From NCBI RefSeq assembly GCF_009695815.1, contig NZ_VUNE01000003.1, positions 1 through 64,000 on the forward strand: a stretch of DNA of 64,000 bases, in the 5' to 3' direction. Positions 57,573-64,000 of this stretch are shown in pieces. A model generated the notes under the pieces. It was not told the origin of the DNA. It made no database searches and saw only the letters and a program-made list of their open reading frames with translations. A program made the translations under genes and the position numbers. This DNA is from Peptostreptococcus porci. Its GTDB lineage: Bacteria > Bacillota > Clostridia > Peptostreptococcales > Peptostreptococcaceae. Position 1 is the first letter of the stretch. The number at the start of each line of letters is the position of its first letter.

Positions 57573-59255
57573 ATGAAAAATATAGTAAATTCAATAAAAA
57601 TTATATTTAGTATTTCTAAATTTTATTTATTTTTAGTGATTTCTTCAGCATTTTTTAGCAGTGTTTTACAGGTTACCATGGTTTACTCTGTAAAAATAAT
57701 AATAGATGGACTTCAAAATGGAGATTCTAGTTTTTTATATAGTATTATTATATTTGTTTTTAGTATATCTATTTTACTTCCTTTCTCTAATTCTTTTTTC
57801 TCTGATAGAACAATACCTATTTTGAGCAATAAAATAGATCAGTTCATAATAAAAAAAATATACCTAAAATACCTTAACATAGACCTTAATTTTTTTTCTA
57901 CTTCCAATAATTATGATTTATATTATTATGCGATAAATAATATAAATGTAATAAAAGAAATAGGTTCATCGATAGGTAACATTCTGACTAATAGTTTAAG
58001 CTTACTTGGTATAATAGGATTGTTTATTTTATATGACTTTAAACTAATATTCATAGTCCTATTTGGCTCAATAATTTCGTTTATCTTATCATTGATTAAA
58101 GAAAAACTAAATTTTAATTTAGAATTTAAAAATATTCCGTACATACGCAAATTGGAATATATAAACAGGATTTTCTATTTATCTGACTATTCTAAGGAAA
58201 TAAGAAATAATTATTCAGATAGTTTTTTAAATTTGTACGATTCTTCATACAAAAAATTATATGATAATATAAAAAAATCATCTAAACTAATTATACCAAC
58301 AAGTTTTTTCATTGATTTTTTCAAAATTAATACATTTCTTTTGATTATATATTTACTTGGAAGTGGTGTTGTAGAAAAGAAAATTTCTATTGGCGTATTT
58401 TCTATGTCTATTTCTGGATGTCAGCAGATGTATTCTATACTAGAATCGTTATTTATGACTTTTCCAACCCTATACTCTATGTCAATAAAAATTGAAAAAA
58501 TCAAAAAACTCTTTAGTATTGATAATATAGAAAAAAATAATTTTAATGTTGAAAAAATAAACAAAATAAGTCTAAAAAATGTGTCTTTTAAATACAATGA
58601 CAACAGTAATGTGTATACACTAAAAAATATTTCTTTGGATATAACTGAAGACATCAGAAAAATTGCAATAATTGGTAAAAATGGATGTGGAAAAAGTACT
58701 CTATTAAATATAATCTCTGGTTTATATAAGCAAACCGATGGACAAATTTATTACAATGATATAAGTAATGAATACGTAAACTTATCATTTATAAGAAAAC
58801 ATTTTTACATAGTATTTCAAGATTATAAATTTTTTTCAATGAGTATTAAAGATAATATTTTACTATCAGTATCTAATAAAAAAACAGATATTGAAAAAAA
58901 TATATTAAACGCTTTGAAAATTGTTGGCTTGTATGACAAAATAACTTGTTTAAAATATGGACTAGACACAGTAATTTCAAATGAGTTCGAAGATGAGGGA
59001 GAGAATTTTTCTCAAGGAGAATTGCAAAGGCTTGCTATTGCTAAAGCAATTATATCAGATAAAGAAATTATAGTACTAGATGAACCTTTTAGCTTTGGTG
59101 ACAGTGAATATCAGAAAAATATATCAAATATACTTGATGTGTTGTCAAAAGAAAAGAAAATCATCGTAGTAACGCATAATCAAGATATCATTAGTTATTT
59201 CGATAAAGTATATAAACTTGATGGTAATAATTTATGTATAAATACGACTATGTAG
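57573..59255 (+). CDS. ABC transporter (fused TMD-NBD), likely peptide exporter
   Basis: 560 aa from the ATG at 57573 (TGAGG SD about 10 nt upstream; an ATG three codons earlier is too close). Six TM helices in the first 310 residues, no C39 peptidase domain. NBD: Walker A GKNGCGKST (368-376), the signature deviates from LSGGQ as FSQGE (479-483), Walker B IIVLDEP and switch His in VVTHNQ. It is divergent from the maturase and is the only transporter of the locus. Its AT content is visibly higher than neighbouring housekeeping genes. Leader cleavage must come from another protease. Confidence 0.84.
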   Translation: MKNIVNSIKIIFSISKFYLFLVISSAFFSSVLQVTMVYSVKIIIDGLQNGDSSFLYSIIIFVFSISILLPFSNSFFSDRTIPILSNKIDQFIIKKIYLKYLNIDLNFFSTSNNYDLYYYAINNINVIKEIGSSIGNILTNSLSLLGIIGLFILYDFKLIFIVLFGSIISFILSLIKEKLNFNLEFKNIPYIRKLEYINRIFYLSDYSKEIRNNYSDSFLNLYDSSYKKLYDNIKKSSKLIIPTSFFIDFFKINTFLLIIYLLGSGVVEKKISIGVFSMSISGCQQMYSILESLFMTFPTLYSMSIKIEKIKKLFSIDNIEKNNFNVEKINKISLKNVSFKYNDNSNVYTLKNISLDITEDIRKIAIIGKNGCGKSTLLNIISGLYKQTDGQIYYNDISNEYVNLSFIRKHFYIVFQDYKFFSMSIKDNILLSVSNKKTDIEKNILNALKIVGLYDKITCLKYGLDTVISNEFEDEGENFSQGELQRLAIAKAIISDKEIIVLDEPFSFGDSEYQKNISNILDVLSKEKKIIVVTHNQDIISYFDKVYKLDGNNLCINTTM

Positions 59256-59336
59256 TTTATTTTTTATAAAATAATATTATAGGATTAGAATGATAAAAAC
59301 GAAAAATTGAGAATATAGATTTTTTTTCAAGTCTAT

Positions 59337-59412
59337 GTAACTTTTTCTGTAAACTCGCCTTCTGTGGCTAATCTGCCGATTAGGCAGTTAAAAATTAAAA
59401 AGTTAATTATTG
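59337..59412 (+). other. Structured, unexplained stretch after the exporter gene
   Basis: Contains TAACTTTTT (from about 59338) and AAAAAGTTA (to about 59406) as outer arms, an inner perfect CTGCC-GATTA-GGCAG hairpin and a CGCCTTCTGTGGC segment. It is directly followed by the terminator at 59413. It could be a short RNA, part of the exporter 3' UTR, or an old insertion-element end. No gene is visible in 59256-59533. Confidence 0.35.
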
Positions 59413-59445
59413 GGAAGGTTGGAGAAAATCCAACCTTCCTTTTAT
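59413..59445 (+). terminator. Strong terminator after the exporter gene
   Basis: GGAAGGTTGGA/TCCAACCTTCC perfect 11-bp stem, 5-nt loop, then TTTTAT on the plus strand. It closes the right side of the RiPP locus. Confidence 0.9.
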
Positions 59446-59533
59446 AAGATTACTTATTTTTTACATGCTCTCGCATTTAAATGAGTTTACCGTTTTTTCA
59501 TCAAAGTTTATCATAAAATAGCTCTGGCTATTA

Positions 59534-60928
59534 TTATTTTATAGAGCCATTAATAGTGTTATATGAAATCCAACCAGTCGCTCCATCATAATTTATCTTG
59601 CACCACATTCGTTCTGGGCTTTCAATATATGTGTCGATTACATAAACTGTTGTTCCAGACAATAAAGTTCTGACAATTGCCGAATTTTTTGATGGTTTTT
59701 CTCTCATATTCGTATTCTTAGCCTTAACAGTCTGATTAGTATTTTTTACTTTCTTTGCTAATTCCTCGTTGGCAGGTTCAACTTTAATCACAGCCTGTGA
59801 ATTTGTACTCCCATCTAATATTTTGGCACTACTTGTTCCTGGTTCTCCCAAAGGTAAACTAGTATCAGAAGGCCAATAAGTATCGTCTGTATCTATACTT
59901 ATCTTGATGTTTTTTCCACTCTCGTTGTAGTTTACGTTGCCATTAGATGCTGATAAGCGAATCATTTTTACCAATCCAGATCTCTTACCTCTATTATCAC
60001 CAGTTTTAATATTTAGACTCTGAGGTTTTGATAACACAAAGATAATATATTTTTCATCAGTTACAAAACCCCCTGAATTTGGATCGCTTTTCCCTTGTAA
60101 TTCTAGAACTCCATCATAAGTAAGAACTTTTATTGTTCCATCCAAAACCACTCTCCCTGATTTTTCTTCGGCTGCAATCTGTTCATTTAGCTTATTTGAT
60201 CCAGACGTTGTTTTAGAGTTGTCACCATCCTTACTTTTATCTGAAGTGTTAGATACTGCTTTGCTTTCCAATGCCTTTGCTTCAATGGTTTTTTCGGCTA
60301 ATTTTGAAAGTTCACTCCTGTCACTTATATCGACCCACTTTATTTCTTTTGTGTTTTCGTTAGAAGGCATATTATCATATTTCCCTTCCCAAACAGTCTC
60401 AGTGTTTAATGAATTATCCTTTATTTTAATGTTCATAACAACCGAATCTCCAGTCCCAGACGTAAGTTCCTCATAATATAATCCCATAGCATCATCATTT
60501 GTCCTTACCTCACCTCTAAAGCCCCCAGCGCCGGCAACTCCATATCCGATGACTTCAATTGGTTCGATTAGTTTATCTCCTTTTGGATCGTAAGAAAAAA
60601 CTCTAAATCTGCCAACTATAGATTCTGGTTTTTTATATACTAACATTTGAGAAATATCATTACCATCCATTTTTACAATGGCATATTTATATTCCCTGCC
60701 TGTTTCCCCATTATCATCAAAATCATAAGTCGTAATCTTATCCAACACTTCATTATAAAGTTTTGCAGATTTTTCATTTACAGTTTCTTCTTTTACAGAT
60801 TCCTTTTTTTGAACAGCTTTGTTTTCTGTTTGTTTTTTAGCAGAACATCCTACTATAGTTAAACTAAAGGTTGCAATAAGTAGAACTAGCGAAAACTTAA
60901 CGAACTTTTTTGACCTAAAAAATAACAT
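59534..60928 (-). CDS. Lipoprotein with C-terminal SH3-type domain
   Basis: 464 aa from the ATG at 60928 (SD GGAGG). Lipobox IVGC after the signal peptide. A Lys/Glu-rich linker, two beta-rich regions without recognised families, and a C-terminal bacterial SH3 domain (NMREKPSKNSAIVRTLLSGT...WCKINYDGATGWISYN). SH3b domains often bind peptidoglycan, so it is probably a wall-facing lipoprotein. Function unknown. The gap to 61185 holds no clear gene. Confidence 0.8.
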   Translation of the reverse strand: MLFFRSKKFVKFSLVLLIATFSLTIVGCSAKKQTENKAVQKKESVKEETVNEKSAKLYNEVLDKITTYDFDDNGETGREYKYAIVKMDGNDISQMLVYKKPESIVGRFRVFSYDPKGDKLIEPIEVIGYGVAGAGGFRGEVRTNDDAMGLYYEELTSGTGDSVVMNIKIKDNSLNTETVWEGKYDNMPSNENTKEIKWVDISDRSELSKLAEKTIEAKALESKAVSNTSDKSKDGDNSKTTSGSNKLNEQIAAEEKSGRVVLDGTIKVLTYDGVLELQGKSDPNSGGFVTDEKYIIFVLSKPQSLNIKTGDNRGKRSGLVKMIRLSASNGNVNYNESGKNIKISIDTDDTYWPSDTSLPLGEPGTSSAKILDGSTNSQAVIKVEPANEELAKKVKNTNQTVKAKNTNMREKPSKNSAIVRTLLSGTTVYVIDTYIESPERMWCKINYDGATGWISYNTINGSIK

Positions 60929-61184
60929 AATAATTTCCTCCATTTTAATGCTTTATGATTTCATTTTATTATATTATGTTATATGTGTAAAGATACATTT
61001 TTAAAATAATTGATAGTGTCAACTTTTTATGGAGTTTTTTCATCCTAATTACCATAATAGTCAATTTTCCAAGTTCATCTTGGGTATCTTCTGCAGTCTC
61101 TTTCAAAACGCTAAGTATCGTAGTGATATTTTCTTTCTTGTTTACTTATCAATAATAGATTTAAAAATATTAAAGTAAATGGTT

Positions 61185-62564
61185 CTATTTATCCACTAAA
61201 AAAGTATTCATAATATCAATATGCTTTTTAACATATTCACCACTTGGTCCACCTACAATATTTCTTTTTCTGATACAAGAGAGCACACTTATTTCACCAT
61301 ATACGTCTTCTTCAATCAAATCACAATATTTTTTGTATTCGTTTATTGAAATTTCTTCCAGAGTTATATCTTTATAAATACAATCTAGAACAATTTCACC
61401 AGTTATCTTATGAGCATCTCTAAATGCAACGCCTTTCTTGACCAAGTAGTCCGCCAAATCCGTCGCATTTGTAAATCCACCACTAGCTGCTTTATACATA
61501 TTATCATTTTTAATTTTCATTGTTTTTATCATAGGAATGATGATCGTTAGACACTTTATCCAAGTCTCGACACCGTCAAATAAACACTCTTTATCTTCTT
61601 GCATATCCTTGTTATAAGCCAGTGGAATTCCCTTCATTGTAGTTAACAGAGATAATAAATCTCCATATACACGTCCAGTTTTTCCCCTTATTAATTCTGC
61701 TGCATCCGGATTTTTCTTTTGAGGCATCATTGAGCTACCTGTGCTATATGCGTCATCTATTTCTACAAACCCAAATTCCTGACTTGACCACAATATTAGC
61801 TCCTCGCACAATCTACTCAAATGCATCATACCTACACTTGCATTGCTCAATAAGTCAATTGCGTAGTCCCTATCGCTTACTCCGTCAAGTGAATTAAGTG
61901 TCGGACTAGAAAACCCTAGTAATTCTGTTGTATATTGCCTATCTATTTCAAATGTAGTTCCAGCCAAAGCACCACTTCCAAGAGGATTTGTATCATGTAT
62001 ATCCAACCATGATGATAATTTCAAATAATCTCTTTTTGCCATTTCTGCATATGCCATTAAATGATGTGCTAGAGTTATGGGTTGTGCTCTTTGAAGATGA
62101 GTGTACCCAGGCATTACGGTATCGATATTATCTTCTGACACTTTAATCAAAGTTTTAATCCATTGCTTTAACAACTCTTGAATATTTATTACCGCATCTC
62201 TTGAATATAGCTTTAAATCTAGGGCAATCTGGTCATTTCTACTTCTAGCAGTATGAAGCTTTTTTCCAGTTTCACCAATCTTGTTTGTCAAAAGCACTTC
62301 TATATTCATGTGAATATCTTCATTTTTTGTAGAAAACTCCACTTTTCCACTCTCAATTTCACATTCTATTTCCATAAGTGCATCTACTATTTCCTTACAT
62401 TCCTTGTCTGATATTATTCCAGATTTTGCCAGCATTGTGGCATGAGCCTTACTACCGACAATATCAAAATGATATAGCTTTTTATCAAAACCTATCGATG
62501 AGTTAAAATCCTCCATCAATGAGTCAGTATTTTTTTCAAATCTTCCTCCCCACAACTTTTCCAT
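61185..62564 (-). CDS. argH: Argininosuccinate lyase ArgH
   Basis: 459 aa, normal length. KLWGGRFEKNTDSLM at the N-terminus, HTARSRNDQIALDLKL, PGYTHLQRAQPIT (catalytic His-region), and the signature GSSMMPQKKNPD. It releases fumarate and arginine. SD AAGGAG precedes the ATG. It follows argG by 16 bp in the same operon. Confidence 0.97.
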   Translation of the reverse strand: MEKLWGGRFEKNTDSLMEDFNSSIGFDKKLYHFDIVGSKAHATMLAKSGIISDKECKEIVDALMEIECEIESGKVEFSTKNEDIHMNIEVLLTNKIGETGKKLHTARSRNDQIALDLKLYSRDAVINIQELLKQWIKTLIKVSEDNIDTVMPGYTHLQRAQPITLAHHLMAYAEMAKRDYLKLSSWLDIHDTNPLGSGALAGTTFEIDRQYTTELLGFSSPTLNSLDGVSDRDYAIDLLSNASVGMMHLSRLCEELILWSSQEFGFVEIDDAYSTGSSMMPQKKNPDAAELIRGKTGRVYGDLLSLLTTMKGIPLAYNKDMQEDKECLFDGVETWIKCLTIIIPMIKTMKIKNDNMYKAASGGFTNATDLADYLVKKGVAFRDAHKITGEIVLDCIYKDITLEEISINEYKKYCDLIEEDVYGEISVLSCIRKRNIVGGPSGEYVKKHIDIMNTFLVDK

Positions 62565-62580
62565 AATAATCTCCTTTTAT

Positions 62581-63795
62581 TTAGAATAAATCTATTCCAT
62601 TTTTTATCTTCATCTTTGCATTCATTTTTAGTGGCAAGCCGAATAAATTGATAAATCCTTCTGCGTCCATTTGGTTATATACATTATCTTCACCAAAGGT
62701 AACTAATTCTTCACTATATAGAGAATATGGTGATTCAACTCCAACAGAATAACAGTTACCCTTGTACAACTTCATCTTTACATCTCCTGTGCAAGTCTGC
62801 TGCGTACTTTCAATAAATGCGTTTAGTGCCTCTCTCAATGGTGTATACCACATTCCATCGTAAACCAATTCAGAATACTTAATGGCAACCTGATTTTTAT
62901 ATGACATTGTCGCTCTATCCAATACCAAGCTTTCTAAAACAGTATGTGCCTCCATCAATAAAGTTCCACCAGGAGTTTCGTACACACCTCTCGATTTCAT
63001 TCCAACCAATCTATTTTCAACTATATCAAGAATACCCACTCCGTTTTTTGCTGCAATCTCATTAGCTTTTTCTAGTAACGCCAATGGTTCCATCTTTTCT
63101 CCGTTTATCGCCACAGGATTTCCTTTTTCAAAACTGATAGTTACATATTCGGCAACATTCGGCGCATTTTCTGGATTTGTACAAATCAAGCAAAGATCAT
63201 CAATTGGTTGGTTTGCAGGGTTTTCCAAATCTCCACCCTCATGGCTTAGATGGAACACGTTTCTGTCCATGCTATATGGTCTTTTCTTAGTTACTGGGAC
63301 CTCAATACCATGAGCATTTGCGTAATCTATTGCATCTTCCCTAGACTTAATATCCCAAACCCTCCAAGGAGCAATTATTTTTGTATCTGGTCTAAGTGCC
63401 TTTATAGATAATTCAAATCTAACCTGATCATTTCCCTTACCTGTTGCTCCATGGCAAATATAGTCGGCATTTTCTTTCATGGCAACCTTCACCAATTCTT
63501 TTGAAATTAGAGGTCGAGCTGCCGATGTTCCCAGTAGATATTTTCCTTCGTATTTTGCTCCAGATTTAATCATAGTCCAAACGTAGTCCTTTGCAAATTC
63601 TTCCTTTGCATCAACTATGTAACACTTACTTGCACCACTTTTTATCGCCTTATCGTAAACTATATCTAATTCATCACCTTGTCCTACATCTACACAAGTT
63701 GCTATAACTTCGCAACCTTCATAATTTTCCTTTAACCATGGTATTATTACTGATGTATCCAAACCACCTGAGTATGCTAAAACTATTTTTGTCAT
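62581..63795 (-). CDS. argG: Argininosuccinate synthase ArgG
   Basis: 404 aa. ATP-binding PP-loop [31 protein letters not shown], and [21 protein letters not shown] are characteristic. It condenses citrulline and aspartate. SD TAGGAGA precedes the ATG. It heads argGH; its promoter is built from the 22-bp repeat upstream. Confidence 0.97.
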   Translation of the reverse strand: MTKIVLAYSGGLDTSVIIPWLKENYEGCEVIATCVDVGQGDELDIVYDKAIKSGASKCYIVDAKEEFAKDYVWTMIKSGAKYEGKYLLGTSAARPLISKELVKVAMKENADYICHGATGKGNDQVRFELSIKALRPDTKIIAPWRVWDIKSREDAIDYANAHGIEVPVTKKRPYSMDRNVFHLSHEGGDLENPANQPIDDLCLICTNPENAPNVAEYVTISFEKGNPVAINGEKMEPLALLEKANEIAAKNGVGILDIVENRLVGMKSRGVYETPGGTLLMEAHTVLESLVLDRATMSYKNQVAIKYSELVYDGMWYTPLREALNAFIESTQQTCTGDVKMKLYKGNCYSVGVESPYSLYSEELVTFGEDNVYNQMDAEGFINLFGLPLKMNAKMKIKNGIDLF

Positions 63796-63857
63796 TTTAT
63801 TTCTCTCCTATCTCTTTTAATATCCCATACAGCTAAATATTGTTTTTGAAGCTTCAT

Positions 63858-63886
63858 TTTATAACTCTATTTGCTATTTATTTCAA
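63858..63886 (-). promoter_or_regulatory. argG promoter whose -35 lies in a tandem repeat
   Basis: TTGAAA (63881-63886), 17 bp, TATAAA (63858-63863) on the minus strand. The -35 hexamer is part of the first 22-bp repeat unit and recurs in the units above. Confidence 0.65.
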
Positions 63887-64000
63887 CTCTATTTGCAATT
63901 TACTTCAATTCTATTTGCTATTTATTTCAACTTTATTTACAATTTATTTCAACTGTATTCGCTATTTATTTCAACTATATTTACCGTTTGTTTCAACTCT
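63863..64000. repeat. 22-bp tandem repeat upstream of argG (six copies plus, continuing past the edge)
   Basis: Six full units of the form AACTCTATTTGCTATTTATTTC start at 63863, 63885, 63907, 63929, 63951 and 63973, with mild drift (some GCAATTTACTTC alternates). The last base of the window is still inside the array. On the minus strand each unit supplies TTGAAATAAATAGCAAATA, which is loosely like an ARG box. The pitch is about two helical turns. Confidence 0.85.

Noticed and set aside
60975-61145. Open stretch on the minus strand (about 55 codons, VIRMKKLHKK-like peptide)
   Set aside because: No start codon with SD at its beginning and no family resemblance; probably chance or decayed DNA.
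63863-64000. CRISPR array
   Set aside because: Contiguous 22-bp repeats without spacers; it is a tandem repeat that includes a promoter element.

Overview
The window reads as a chromosomal segment of an AT-rich Gram-positive anaerobe of the class Clostridia. Pointers are Firmicutes-style operons (Gls24/AmaP, PurR repressor, HrcA/CIRCE operator, prs-glmU, TPP-riboswitch thi genes), a PrsA-type foldase, CWB2 cell-wall-binding repeats, sortase-like surface proteins and a clostridial-type Cys-rich peptide locus. A Peptostreptococcaceae-like relative is my best guess. Nothing here fixes genus or species. Most genes lie on the minus strand; the plus strand carries murC, a 76-aa hypothetical gene, a MATE pump, yaaA and a peptide exporter.

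Layout. 1-1145: an rRNA/tRNA unit read leftward, starting with a strong UP-element promoter and a 5S gene, then eight tRNAs; 16S probably lies beyond position 1. 1285-3417: AgrC/AgrA-like two-component pair. 3643-7462: thiamine salvage and synthesis (thiD, fused thiM-thiE, thiC) under a TPP riboswitch. 7571-10065: prs and glmU. 10163-15857: a C39-like protease, groES-groEL, an OGG1-type glycosylase and the Gls24 envelope operon. 16014-28675: four secreted or surface proteins with related signal peptides, flanking a pth-mfd-prsA group and an orphan prepilin peptidase plus PilT-like ATPase. 29042-32877: crcB, a pentapeptide protein, purR with a structured leader, and murC. 33175-43354: metabolic and membrane genes, including a ydjGHI-like zinc ribbon/TPM/SPFH set and a MATE pump. 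43425-52368: purine operon purE-M-N-H-D-L. 52604-55160: CWB2 protein, MarR regulator, yaaA. 55174-59445: RiPP locus. 59534-64000: lipoprotein, argGH and a 22-bp tandem repeat that supplies the argG -35 element.

The most interesting system is 55327-59255. Two 58-aa, seven-cysteine peptides (neither obvious by a standard ATG-only scan; one uses a TTG start) sit directly downstream of a radical SAM/SPASM maturase with a near-consensus promoter, are followed by a 4-TM protein, and face a divergently transcribed ABC exporter. Terminators bound the set. This looks like a complete cassette for making, modifying, exporting and perhaps resisting a Cys-rich ribosomal peptide. It resembles, from memory, the clostridial seven-Cys (Clo7bot/CLI_3235) peptides and their CcpM maturase, so the family may already have a name, but I know of no characterised product.

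Secondary points are a possible cis-regulatory RNA at the 5' end of the purR transcript overlapping a PurBox, a hairpin between the Shine-Dalgarno and start codon of thiC, domain shuffling and shared promoters among the surface-protein genes, and unusual LPxM sorting-like tails.
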